From Gemmataceae bacterium (GTDB lineage: Bacteria; Planctomycetota; Planctomycetia; Gemmatales; Gemmataceae), in contig JALHPZ010000019.1 of the NCBI GenBank assembly GCA_022842245.1, positions 1 through 64,000 of the forward strand: a DNA stretch of 64,000 nt. Direction: 5' to 3'. The position numbers and the translations under genes are program-made. Shown in pieces: positions 8,176 to 17,201 of the stretch. The number at the start of each line of letters is the position of its first letter. Within the stretch, counting starts at the first letter, position 1. The notes under the pieces are model-generated. The model was not told where the DNA came from. It saw only the letters and a program-made list of their open reading frames with translations, and made no database searches.

Positions 8176-11100
8176 TCACTTGTCGGTCACGAGTTTGTCG
8201 TCATCTCGTTTGTGGAAGAACGCGGAGACGGGGATAACCTCTTCCGACTTCGAGCCGGGGCGGATCCACTTGAGCGTCAACCCGCGGTCGCGACGGCGTT
8301 GACCGCCATATTCCACGGTCATCGCGACGGGTTTGTCGCCAAAGACAAAATAGGCTTCCTTGTTGCCCAATCCCTTGTCCACGTTCGAGATGATCCGCTT
8401 TTCGTCGGGTTTGAGTCCCAAGGTCACGCGCACTTCATCGCGAGTGTCGGCGATAAGCTTGTAGCGACCCGGTGATGGAGGCACGACGACCCCTGTCCAT
8501 CGAGCACCGATCTGATTCGGCCCCGTCATGGGTACGATGTCGGGATTATCCGCCTGGAATTCGATCGTCGCGGTAAGCAAACCCCGAACCTTGCGTCCAC
8601 CGGTCGGTTGGAACAACTCCAGCACCAGCCCCGGGCGGTATTCGGTACCACCCAGCGTAAAGGTCAAACGCTTCTCGGCGTTGGACCGCTCGAGTCCAGC
8701 CGGCGCGCTAAGGAGTGCCTTGGCATACCAGTATTTCGCCCGGCCACGCGCCGCGGTTTTCTCGGGTTCGGCCGCTTTCTCGGCATGCTCCCACCAGCGA
8801 TCGCCTCGCTGGACGTCGTTCGTTTCGGTATCGGCACCGGACTTCAGCTCCATCTCGGCGAGTTTTTTCAAGCCCGCATCAGAGCCTTTCTCCAATAACT
8901 TGAAGCCATCATCCCAGCGACCCTGGAGGAAACAGCGGAACCGCCCCAGAGCTGCATTCGCCTCGGCGTCGTCCGGCATCATTTTCAGCTTTTCGACCGA
9001 CGCTTTGACCGTCTCAAATCCGTCCCGCAGCTTTTTCACCTGCACAAGCCGTGCCTCCAGTTCCTTCAGTGCCGCGGTGGCACCGGCACGGCCAAGGCAG
9101 GAGACGGCCACACCCGACAGTTTCAGTGCTTTCTCGTACTCGTCCTTCTCGACAAGTTCTTCGGCGATCTCCTGGACGGAATCGGCGGTCGCGCGCAACG
9201 CGGTTGTCTGAGTGGCGGTTTGTGCGATCTTCTCCAGCCCGGCGACCTTGAAGGCAAAACCGTCAACTTCAAACGTTTCGTCGAGGGCGTCTGCTGCCTT
9301 GAAAAGGGTCGCGGTATCGTGGGACTCGACCGCAAACGCCATCGCCTCGCGGAGCATGAAATACATGGCGGGAGGGGCGTTCGCGGTCCCCTTGGCATCG
9401 GCGAACAATCGTTCGGCCAGTTTCTTCCTGTCGGCCGGCAACTTCTTGGCGTAATCGACGGCGAAGGTTTCCTTGACTAATTTTTCGGCTGTGGCCAGGG
9501 CGGCGGCGTCGGGCACCGGCAGGCGTTTGTTCGCCATGGCCATCGGCTGCGGCGCAACAGTGGTCGGCATTCCGCCGGCCGTGGTCCGGTAGAGCGTGGC
9601 GCCGGTTGCCGTGCCGAGTAGTACGTATTCACCGGTTGGGCTGGGAACGGCCCGGGCGGGGGCGTCAAAGGTCGTTGTTCCGCCGGCGATCTTCCGGCCG
9701 GTGTTCGTGTCGTACAGTGTCGCCTGGTTTCCCTCGCTCGCAACGGCACGGCTGCCATCGCCGACGAAGCGGAAACGAACACCATTGCCTGTCATCGCGC
9801 TCGACACCGAGCCGAGAGGCTTCCAACCGTCGAAGACGCCTACGGTGAAGCGTGTGCCCGTGTTGTCGGCACCGGGCACGCGGAACGCGACCATTTTGCC
9901 GTCCGGCGAGACGTCTTCGAGGACAATCGCGTCGATGTTGAACTGTTGTTTGGGATCAAACCAGCGAAAGGCTGGCCGTTCCGCGAAGGGGTAAACTTCG
10001 AGCCGTTGCCCGCAGTTGGCGATCATTTTCGAGGCGTCGCCGGTGAAGAAGGCCGAGATCGCAGGGAACTTGGGAAGGAACGTGTAAAGCGTACGACCGG
10101 TCTTGAGGTCGATGCACGCAACCTGACCGTTGTCTTTCGTAATGGCAGCCATCGCCCCACCGGCCGCGACATGAACCGACTTGGGTAGTTCCGGCAGGTC
10201 GGGTCGAATAACGCCGGGGCCGGTCGGCCGCGCGAGCTGGCCGTCCAGCACGTGCAACTCGGTCTTCCGCGTCGGCGTGCGGACCTCGAGGACGAGTTCG
10301 CCGGTGCCGGTGGCCCAGAGTTGTCGGATCGTCCCGTCCGGCGGGGCATAGCGACCGAGTTGCTTCTTCGTCGCAACGTCAATCGGATATGCGGCCGCGT
10401 CGGTGGCGAAGTAAATCGTCTTGCCCGTGCGGTCGACGGCCCAGTGGCGGATCGCGTCGAGGTTGACGTCCGCCGTGGCGATCGTCGCGACTTCGGCGAG
10501 GCGGTCGAAGGTCGATTCCGTCGGCATCGAAGGCGTCAAAGGTGTCGACTTCGGCGTGGATTCCCCGGTGAAGGACACGAGCGTAATCTTGTTGTCCGTG
10601 CCTGTGAGAACGGCACTTTGCCCGTCGGCACTCACGTCCATCTCGCTCGGCGTGAAGTTCGGCACCGAGACTACCGCGGTCTTCTTCCAAGTTTCCGTAT
10701 CCCACTGTTCAAGGCGGTTCCGATCGAAGGCAACGAAGTACTTGCCATCGGAGCTGAAGCCGGCGGGTAGGGCGTAGCCGCCGCGGAGACTGTAGGCGAC
10801 TTCGCCGGTCTCGGTGTTCACGATCGGCGTGTTCCCGGGCAGGGTACCGTTGACGTGGAGGCGGATGGCGGCGAGTTTTCTCGCGGGGCTCCACGCCGTG
10901 ATGCAGGCGGCGTTTTCGAGTTGGATCGGCCGGTCCTTGAGGTTGCCGCCGGGCAGCGCCGTCTCACGCAGGCGACCGTCGGTGGTCAGGCTCAGCGTCG
11001 CCGAGCCGTCGGCCGCGATCGCGACGCCCGGATGAGATGGCGGACCTTTAGGTAATTTGAGTTCGACCAGTTCGCGGCCGCCGTTCTCGATGTCGATGAC

Positions 11101-12969
11101 GCGGGCCTCTTCATCCCAACAGAGCACGACGTACTGACCCTTCCGGTCGGCGCGGACGGCGGTGAGTCCGGCCTTCGGCTTCGCCAGCGGCGCGCGCGCC
11201 GTGGGGCGACCCGTCGCCGCGTCCCACGCGATCATCACCGGTTCCCGCGCCACCGACATGACTTTGCCGGCCGGCAGCGGGAACGGGAACGCCGTCGCTG
11301 GCGGCTCGTGTTCGCGGCAGGTCGCCACGATCTTGCCCGTCGCCGCGTCGTGCACGTCGATCATTCCGGTGTTCTGCTGAGCCACGAGCACGCGCGAACC
11401 GTCCAGAGAGAAGCAAACGGTTCGGGCTCTCAGATTCCGCTTCTCCCCGACCGGGACGGACCAAACGATCTTGCCGACGGACTTCTCGCCGACGGCGGGA
11501 GGAATCGGATCGACCTTCGGCGGGTCGACTTTCGGCGGTCCAATCGGGTCGAGATCAACCTTCGGCGGGTCCAGTTTGGGCGGTTCGGGTATTGGTTCGT
11601 CGGGCTTGGATTCGTCGGGTTTTTGAACAATCTCCGGCGTCTTTTTCTTGCCGCCCGAAAGGAACACAATCCCACCGACAATTCCGGCGAGGACGACGAC
11701 GCCGGCGACGACCGCCGGGATCAGCATGGAACCGCTGGTTTGTCGACGCGGTCTACGCCGGCCTCCGTCGAAGTTCATCGATTCATCGTCTTCGGTGACC
11801 GTGTGAACCCTTGGTGCCGTCGGTGCAGGCGGCGCGGTCGCAGGCCGGGACGGCGGAGGAGGGTAGTGCGGCGGGTGCGGAGCGTACTGCGGCGGGGCGT
11901 ACTGCGGTGATGCGTATTGCGGCGGATACGGAGCGTATTGGGGCGGCAGGGCGATCTGCGGCGCGGACGGTGTCGGCTCCGGGGCCACCGGTTGCCCACT
12001 GATGATCCCCGCCGCCTGCCGTTCCTGGCTCGGCGTCAGGATCGGCGGCTGGCCGCCCGGCATCAATTGATCGAGCCACGGCGTCTGGTGCAGCGGCTTT
12101 GAACACGCGAGCGCCAGGTGCCCGACAAGCCCGACGGTAAACGGATCGCCGGTTTCCCACAATTCCTTGAAGACCCGGGACTGACCCGGGTTCTTGAAAT
12201 CCTTCTCGGTAAACAGCAGGTTGTCCCCGGTGTCGAACTTGTCCCAGAGCGCTTTGCCGCCGACGAGCAGGCCGCGCAGCGCCGTCGCCACCACCAGGTG
12301 CGGGAAACGATCGAGATCCGGCGAATACGCGCCGGTCGCGATCCGCTCGGGGTGCTGGAAGCTCGGATGTCCCGCTTCACCGGAGGGCTGGTTCGCCAGT
12401 GCCGGTACGAACATGCCGTCATAATCCACGAGTTTCAGACCCAGGGAATTCCCTTTTCCTTCCGCAGGTACGAGCAACACGTTTCCGTGCTGGATGTCGC
12501 AGTGCGCCATCCCCGTCTCGCGCAAGCGGCGGCAGAGCCGGACCCAGAGCGAGAGCATGTTTTCGAGAATGGTCGAGCGATTCAGGTTGTCCCGGACGAA
12601 CGCATTGATCGGGTAGCCATCGACCCACTGCATCTTGACGATCGGATACCATTGCCCGCGGACGCGGATGCCTTGCGGAAGATAACTGAAGCCGACGGTG
12701 AAGGGTAGGTTGGCGTTGTGGAGGTGTTCACTGACGGCAGCGTAGCGGGCGTCCAACCCGGCGGAAGTCGGGCGCGTGAAACATTTCACGGCCCATTTCT
12801 GACCGTTAGGTGCCGTGATCTGATACACATCGGCGTAATTGCCCGACCGTGGGATCGGCACGCCCATCGGGTTCGTACCAACGACGCCCCCCTTAAGATC
12901 CGGGTCGCCGAATGCCGTCGCCGGATTCTGAACGGCTTCGTTGAAGTCCTGCGACAGCGGCCAGCTCAT
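8176..12969 (-). CDS. giant YegI/TerY-P type protein kinase fused to a beta-propeller and PA14-like domain
   Basis: This protein has 1597 residues. An N-terminal protein-kinase domain spans about 35-330: Gly-rich loop GNYADVYQ (43-50), ATP lysine in WAVKCF (Lys62), catalytic CDIQHGN (Asp158, Asn163), and metal Asp182 in LVDYDGMF. The family-specific GHPSFQHPER follows. A Pro/Tyr-rich linker (PPQY repeats) leads to a transmembrane helix near 413-438. After it come a Pro/Asp/Lys spacer (KVDPPKVDP), WD40-like repeats (~500-1070), a helical region, and a C-terminal ~100 residues that resemble a PA14 domain. The catalytic residues look intact. It is the last gene of a VWA-PP2C-kinase operon, and its ATG overlaps the phosphatase stop (ATGA). 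The ATG at 12969 is chosen over an upstream extension that lies inside the phosphatase gene. Confidence 0.88.
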   Translation of the reverse strand: MSWPLSQDFNEAVQNPATAFGDPDLKGGVVGTNPMGVPIPRSGNYADVYQITAPNGQKWAVKCFTRPTSAGLDARYAAVSEHLHNANLPFTVGFSYLPQGIRVRGQWYPIVKMQWVDGYPINAFVRDNLNRSTILENMLSLWVRLCRRLRETGMAHCDIQHGNVLLVPAEGKGNSLGLKLVDYDGMFVPALANQPSGEAGHPSFQHPERIATGAYSPDLDRFPHLVVATALRGLLVGGKALWDKFDTGDNLLFTEKDFKNPGQSRVFKELWETGDPFTVGLVGHLALACSKPLHQTPWLDQLMPGGQPPILTPSQERQAAGIISGQPVAPEPTPSAPQIALPPQYAPYPPQYASPQYAPPQYAPHPPHYPPPPSRPATAPPAPTAPRVHTVTEDDESMNFDGGRRRPRRQTSGSMLIPAVVAGVVVLAGIVGGIVFLSGGKKKTPEIVQKPDESKPDEPIPEPPKLDPPKVDLDPIGPPKVDPPKVDPIPPAVGEKSVGKIVWSVPVGEKRNLRARTVCFSLDGSRVLVAQQNTGMIDVHDAATGKIVATCREHEPPATAFPFPLPAGKVMSVAREPVMIAWDAATGRPTARAPLAKPKAGLTAVRADRKGQYVVLCWDEEARVIDIENGGRELVELKLPKGPPSHPGVAIAADGSATLSLTTDGRLRETALPGGNLKDRPIQLENAACITAWSPARKLAAIRLHVNGTLPGNTPIVNTETGEVAYSLRGGYALPAGFSSDGKYFVAFDRNRLEQWDTETWKKTAVVSVPNFTPSEMDVSADGQSAVLTGTDNKITLVSFTGESTPKSTPLTPSMPTESTFDRLAEVATIATADVNLDAIRHWAVDRTGKTIYFATDAAAYPIDVATKKQLGRYAPPDGTIRQLWATGTGELVLEVRTPTRKTELHVLDGQLARPTGPGVIRPDLPELPKSVHVAAGGAMAAITKDNGQVACIDLKTGRTLYTFLPKFPAISAFFTGDASKMIANCGQRLEVYPFAERPAFRWFDPKQQFNIDAIVLEDVSPDGKMVAFRVPGADNTGTRFTVGVFDGWKPLGSVSSAMTGNGVRFRFVGDGSRAVASEGNQATLYDTNTGRKIAGGTTTFDAPARAVPSPTGEYVLLGTATGATLYRTTAGGMPTTVAPQPMAMANKRLPVPDAAALATAEKLVKETFAVDYAKKLPADRKKLAERLFADAKGTANAPPAMYFMLREAMAFAVESHDTATLFKAADALDETFEVDGFAFKVAGLEKIAQTATQTTALRATADSVQEIAEELVEKDEYEKALKLSGVAVSCLGRAGATAALKELEARLVQVKKLRDGFETVKASVEKLKMMPDDAEANAALGRFRCFLQGRWDDGFKLLEKGSDAGLKKLAEMELKSGADTETNDVQRGDRWWEHAEKAAEPEKTAARGRAKYWYAKALLSAPAGLERSNAEKRLTFTLGGTEYRPGLVLELFQPTGGRKVRGLLTATIEFQADNPDIVPMTGPNQIGARWTGVVVPPSPGRYKLIADTRDEVRVTLGLKPDEKRIISNVDKGLGNKEAYFVFGDKPVAMTVEYGGQRRRDRGLTLKWIRPGSKSEEVIPVSAFFHKRDDDKLVTDK

Positions 12970-13709
12970 GGCAATCCCTGGAGAGGTAGCAACTCGACGC
13001 GGACAACCGTGCAATCGTCGTTCTTCAGCGCCTTCGCGTCCCGCAGCGATTTTATCCAATCGGCGAACGCCGCGGGAGGGCGTGACGATTCCGTTACCCG
13101 ATCCAACTCCTGGTCCGGCCGGGCGTTGGCTCCGCGCTCCCGCAAGTACCATTCCGCGAGGGCATCCGTTAGAAGGTAAAACACGTCGTTAAGTTCCCCG
13201 CGTCCCGCGAACCAATCCGGTTCGGGCACCGGTTGGGTCGTCTCTGATCCGACCAATTTGGGCCGATTCGAGAAGTCCCCCAGCGATTCAACCGGGAACT
13301 TGGCGAGAAGTTTCTCGCCCCGGACATGAAACAAGCAGGAATCCCCGATGGCGACGGCGCGCCAGCGGATGCCGCCGTCCTTCGCGTCTTCGAAGCCGAC
13401 GCCGAGGAGCGTGGCGAACGACCCCAACGCGGCCTTCTCCTCCGCGTACCACGAGGTCGCTTCCGTCTTCGGCGCCTTCGCCCGCGCTGCGGCTACCCAC
13501 TCCGCAAACGATTCCGGCGTCGGCGGCGTGCGTACGCACTCGGCCGCCAGCACCCGCGCCCACGGACCGGACTGCCACCCCTCCGACGCCCCGTCGGCAA
13601 TCGCCACGCGCCGCAGCTTCGGCCCGAGCGCCGCCGCGTCCTCGTTCTGGGACTCGGAATTGCCAGCCTTCGGCGTCGTGCGAACACGGATATCCAAGAC
13701 AAACGACAT
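12966..13709 (-). CDS. PP2C-family protein phosphatase (YegK/PphC-like)
   Basis: This 247-residue Ser/Thr phosphatase is predicted to oppose the kinase encoded immediately downstream. PP2C motifs are visible: QNEDA (Asp24), VAIADGASEG (Asp39), AVAIGDSCLF, YLLTDALAEW and the terminal KNDDCTVVRVEL. Its stop overlaps the kinase ATG by four bases, so translation is probably coupled. The start at 13709 (MSFVLDIRVRT) is preferred because the extension to 13808 is encoded by a large palindrome. Size and motif order match the PP2C member of TerY-P / YegL-YegK-YegI triads. Confidence 0.87.
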   Translation of the reverse strand: MSFVLDIRVRTTPKAGNSESQNEDAAALGPKLRRVAIADGASEGWQSGPWARVLAAECVRTPPTPESFAEWVAAARAKAPKTEATSWYAEEKAALGSFATLLGVGFEDAKDGGIRWRAVAIGDSCLFHVRGEKLLAKFPVESLGDFSNRPKLVGSETTQPVPEPDWFAGRGELNDVFYLLTDALAEWYLRERGANARPDQELDRVTESSRPPAAFADWIKSLRDAKALKNDDCTVVRVELLPLQGLP

Positions 13710-13720
13710 GACAGTTCCCC

Positions 13721-13806
13721 GTTTAGCCGCGAGGCGGAGTCCGCGGAGCCGAGCGCGGAACCGACGTGACACGCTCGGCTCCGCGGACTCCGCCTCGCGG
13801 CTAAAC
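13721..13806. repeat. perfect 35-bp inverted repeat inside the triad operon
   Basis: The arms at 13721-13755 and 13772-13806 are exact reverse complements of 35 bases with a 16-base loop. The repeat fills the gap between the VWA stop (13809) and the PP2C start (13709). In mRNA it would form a very stable hairpin. It could be a partial terminator, a processing or stability element, or a mobile palindromic repeat; the sequence alone cannot decide. Confidence 0.9.
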
Positions 13807-13808
13807 AA

Positions 13809-14648
13809 TCAGCGCATTTTGGTGGTCACCCGCGTGCCGATGTCCAGGAACCGCACGACGGCCACGAGGTCCGCATTGAACACCACACCCCTCGCCCCGG
13901 GGTTCACCACGAACCCGTCCGCCCGCGCCGCCTCCAAGAGTTTCGGCGGCAACGCCGTCGACATGCGGAACAACAACTTCGAATAGGTATCGAGCAGCAA
14001 GCTCTCGTCATCAATGAAGTAGATCGGCGGTTTCGGTTCCGCCGACAGCAGCAGATTGAAGATCATCACCGGCCCATCGGCGCTCGCGAGTTGCTTCAAT
14101 CGCGTGGCGACCGGCAGCGGATTCGCGTCGCTCGGCTTGCCGTCGGTGATGTTCAGGATGATCGGCGGATACGACTCCGGATACGAGAGGATGAAGCTGG
14201 ACACGATCAGTTCCGCCGCCTCGAACGCCGCGTGCATCAGTGTCCGCCCCGTTGCGACGGGATCGTACCAGACGGGGAACTTGATCGTCTGTTCGATCGT
14301 GCCGCCGGCGCCGTCCTCGACGAGCCGGCTCCGGTTCTCGACGCGCAAAGGTTTGTCGGCGAGCTTGCTGATCGGCACAAGTACTTCGTCCGGGAGTTTG
14401 CCGCCGAGGCCGGTGGTCAGCTTGCCGCCGTAGCCGATGATGCCGACGTGGAAGTAGTCGCGCACCCCGTCGATCTTCGCGCACTTCAGCACCATGTTCT
14501 GGATCAGCCGGTTGACCGCGTCGGCGACCCCTTCGCTCTTCAATTTGTCGGGCTGTCCGGCGAACGATTCGTCCATCGACTTCGACTGGTCGATCAGAAT
14601 CAGGATGCAGGCCGGGTTCGTCCGGCTGATCTCGGCGGAATATGGCAT
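13809..14648 (-). CDS. von Willebrand factor A protein (TerY/YegL-like)
   Basis: This 279-residue VWA-fold protein has a complete MIDAS metal site. The DxSxS motif is LILIDQSKSMDESF (Asp20, Ser22, Ser24), the central Thr is in VATGRTLMHA, and the Asp is in NITDGKPSD. It is the first gene of a three-gene operon with a PP2C phosphatase and a protein kinase, an arrangement known from ter-associated TerY-P triads and from E. coli yegL-yegK-yegI. It probably recruits or senses a ligand or partner for the phospho-switch. The ATG at 14648 (MPYSAEISRTN) fits the fold start; the upstream extension enters the promoter region of the divergent MFS gene. Confidence 0.88.
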   Translation of the reverse strand: MPYSAEISRTNPACILILIDQSKSMDESFAGQPDKLKSEGVADAVNRLIQNMVLKCAKIDGVRDYFHVGIIGYGGKLTTGLGGKLPDEVLVPISKLADKPLRVENRSRLVEDGAGGTIEQTIKFPVWYDPVATGRTLMHAAFEAAELIVSSFILSYPESYPPIILNITDGKPSDANPLPVATRLKQLASADGPVMIFNLLLSAEPKPPIYFIDDESLLLDTYSKLLFRMSTALPPKLLEAARADGFVVNPGARGVVFNADLVAVVRFLDIGTRVTTKMR

Positions 14649-14730
14649 GGACGGCACTCGCGCGATTCGGGATAACTTGAGTCTACCGCGAAGCTGACCT
14701 CGCGGACAAACGATTTGAAGGGAAGCGGAC

Positions 14731-16230
14731 ATGGCTGGCCCGATCGCGTCCACCGGCGGCCCGAGCGACGTCGTCCCCGGCGCGGGCCGCGCGCTCGCCC
14801 TGCTCTTCGTCATCAACCTGTTCAACTACATCGACCGCCAGGTTCTCTCGGCCGTCCTACCCAAGCTCCAACTCGACGCGACACTCTTCGACCCGACCGA
14901 TCCGTGGTTGCAATTCAAACTCGGTCTGCTTACGAGCGCGTTCCTCGTCTCCTACACCCTGCTTTCGCCCGTCTTTGGCTGGTTCGGCAATCAGGGCCGA
15001 CGCTGGTGGGTTGTCGGCTTCGGCGTCGTCGCCTGGAGTCTCGCCTCCGGCGGCTCCGGCCTCGCGACCGGCTACCTCATGCTCCTCCTCACACGCTGCC
15101 TCGTCGGCATCGGAGAAGCCGCCTACGGACCGGTCGCGCCGTCCATGCTCTCGGACCTGTATTCCGTCTCGCGGCGCGGGAAGATTATGGCACTCTTCTA
15201 CCTCGCCATTCCCGTCGGCAGCGCTCTCGGCTTCGTAGTCGGTGGCCAGGTTGAAGCGCTCACCAACAACTGGCGCATGGCGTTCCTCGTCACGTTCGGC
15301 GGCGCCATTCTCGGAATCCTTTGCTTCTTCATGCCGGAGCCGCCGCAGCCGAACGTGGCGACGGGCCCGAAGCCGAGCTACGGCGCCGTCCTTCGGGAAT
15401 TGAAGACTATTCGCTCGTTCGTGCTTTGCTGCCTCGGGATGACCTGCACGACGTTCGTCCTCGGCGGTGTCGCGGCTTGGGCACCCTCGTATATTTTCCA
15501 GCGCGAGTCGCAGTTCGCCGTAACCGGCAAATCGTTTAGCCAATGGGACCAGGAACGCACGACCGACGGCCGGCCAGTCGTGCCAGACGCCGTGACCGAG
15601 AAACTCAAACCGCTCGCGGACGGAACGACGCGCACTTATTCGGATTTCAAGGCGAAGCTCCGCGAAACCCTCGGCGATGCCGACCTCGCCCAGTACGGCG
15701 AACGGATCTATACCGCCGCCACGACCGCCGACTCGATGTCGCTCGGCAAGATCAACTTCCTCTTCGGCATGATCGTCGTCGTCTCCGGCTTGGGTGCCAC
15801 GCTACTCGGCGGCTATGTCGGCGACCGGCTGCGCAATCGCGGCGTGACGGGGGCCTACTTCCACACCATCGGCTGGAGTACGCTGCTGGCGTTCCCCTTC
15901 TTCGTCGCCATGCTCCTCGTGCCGTTCCCCTACGCATGGGGGTTCTTCTTCGTGGCCGTCTTCTTCCTCTTCTTCAACACCGGTCCGGCCAACACGATCC
16001 TCGCGAACGTGACGCGCTCGGAGATCCGCGCCACGGCGTTCGCCATCAACATCCTCGTCATCCACATGCTGGGGGATGTCATCTCGCCGCCGATCATCGG
16101 GCTGATCGCGGACGTGGCGAGTTTACAATCGGCGTTCCTCGCGGTCTCGGTCGTAATCCTCCTCGGCGGCACGCTCTGGGTACTGGGCGCGAAATCGCTG
16201 GATGCCGACACGGCGAAGGCCGGAAGTTGA
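14731..16230 (+). CDS. major facilitator superfamily transporter (Spinster-like)
   Basis: This 499-residue inner-membrane transporter has about 12 hydrophobic segments. The first helix motif LLFVINLFNYIDRQVLSAVL resembles Spinster-type MFS proteins, and the loop between TM2 and TM3 has FGWFGNQGRRWWVVGFG, the MFS motif A region. A ~75-residue soluble insert (about 255-335, including DGTTRTYSDFKAKLRETLGD) lies between the two six-helix halves, longer than in typical members. The substrate is not predictable. The gene is divergent from the VWA operon and its stop abuts the stop of the convergent ABC ATPase gene with no spacer. Confidence 0.88.
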   Translation: MAGPIASTGGPSDVVPGAGRALALLFVINLFNYIDRQVLSAVLPKLQLDATLFDPTDPWLQFKLGLLTSAFLVSYTLLSPVFGWFGNQGRRWWVVGFGVVAWSLASGGSGLATGYLMLLLTRCLVGIGEAAYGPVAPSMLSDLYSVSRRGKIMALFYLAIPVGSALGFVVGGQVEALTNNWRMAFLVTFGGAILGILCFFMPEPPQPNVATGPKPSYGAVLRELKTIRSFVLCCLGMTCTTFVLGGVAAWAPSYIFQRESQFAVTGKSFSQWDQERTTDGRPVVPDAVTEKLKPLADGTTRTYSDFKAKLRETLGDADLAQYGERIYTAATTADSMSLGKINFLFGMIVVVSGLGATLLGGYVGDRLRNRGVTGAYFHTIGWSTLLAFPFFVAMLLVPFPYAWGFFFVAVFFLFFNTGPANTILANVTRSEIRATAFAINILVIHMLGDVISPPIIGLIADVASLQSAFLAVSVVILLGGTLWVLGAKSLDADTAKAGS

Positions 16231-17166
16231 TCAATCCCTCAGAGCGTGGCCGGTGAGATGCAGGAAGACCCGCTCCAACGTCGATTCGTTCACCTCCATC
16301 GACATGGGCGTCAGTCCGGCATCCCGGCACGCCTCCGCGAGCCGGGGCAACAGCGGACCGATCGCATCAGTTTCGATCGCGACCCCGTCGGGATGGGATG
16401 CCGCGGATAATACGCCAGGCAGGATTCGGATTCGATCGAGGAACTCCGTCGGCGCACGTTCGACCTTCAATTTCAATCCGCTCGGCCGCAGGGTCAGCAG
16501 GTGCGCGAGCGTATCGCAGGCGATGACCTTGCCGCCGTCGACGATCGCGATGCGCTGGCAGAGCGCCTGCACTTCTTCCATGTAGTGGCTGGTGTAAACG
16601 ACGGTCATGCCGGCGGCGTTCAGCGACTTCACGATGGCGAAGATGAGTTGCCGGGATTGCGGATCGACGCCGGTGGTCGGTTCGTCCAGCAACAAGAGCT
16701 TCGGTGAATGCACCACGGCGACGGCGAGGTTGAGCCGGCGCTTCATTCCGCCCGAGAAGGTACCGGCTCGCTGGTCGGCGCGGTCGTGCAGGCCGACGGC
16801 GGTCAGCAATTCCTCGGTCCGATCCGCGAGTTGCTTTTTGTCCAGTCCGTAGAGGTTGCCGAAGAAGAGGACGTTTTCGCGGGCGGTCAGGTCCGGGTAG
16901 ATGGCGAGGTCCTGTGTGCCGATGCCGACGAGCCGCCGGAGTTCGCGGTCGGTGCGGGTGAAGCGCTGGCCATCGAGTTTCACGATGCCGCCGTCCGCGT
17001 CGATGAGCCCGGAAACAATTGAGAGGAGCGTCGTCTTGCCGGCACCGTTGGGGCCGAGCAGGCCGAAAAGTTCGCCGGCGTTCACGGTCAGGGAGACGCC
17101 ATTGAGCGCGGTCGTGGCGCCGTAGCGCTTGTGGAGTTCTTCGATTTCGAGAATCGGAGTGGACAT
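16231..17166 (-). CDS. ABC transporter ATP-binding protein (ABC-2 exporter type)
   Basis: This 311-residue ATPase has Walker A GPNGAGKTT, signature FSGGMKRRL, Walker B LLLLDEPTTGVD and switch His in TVVYTSHYMEEV. The ~80-residue C-terminal tail is like that of DrrA/NatA-type subunits that energise ABC-2 exporters. No permease gene is adjacent on either side, so the partner must be encoded elsewhere. It is divergent from the photolyase gene with only 35 bases between the starts. Confidence 0.9.
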   Translation of the reverse strand: MSTPILEIEELHKRYGATTALNGVSLTVNAGELFGLLGPNGAGKTTLLSIVSGLIDADGGIVKLDGQRFTRTDRELRRLVGIGTQDLAIYPDLTARENVLFFGNLYGLDKKQLADRTEELLTAVGLHDRADQRAGTFSGGMKRRLNLAVAVVHSPKLLLLDEPTTGVDPQSRQLIFAIVKSLNAAGMTVVYTSHYMEEVQALCQRIAIVDGGKVIACDTLAHLLTLRPSGLKLKVERAPTEFLDRIRILPGVLSAASHPDGVAIETDAIGPLLPRLAEACRDAGLTPMSMEVNESTLERVFLHLTGHALRD

Positions 17167-17201
17167 CCCGGCTATAGATATGACGATTCCGTGGAGCCGC
17201 C

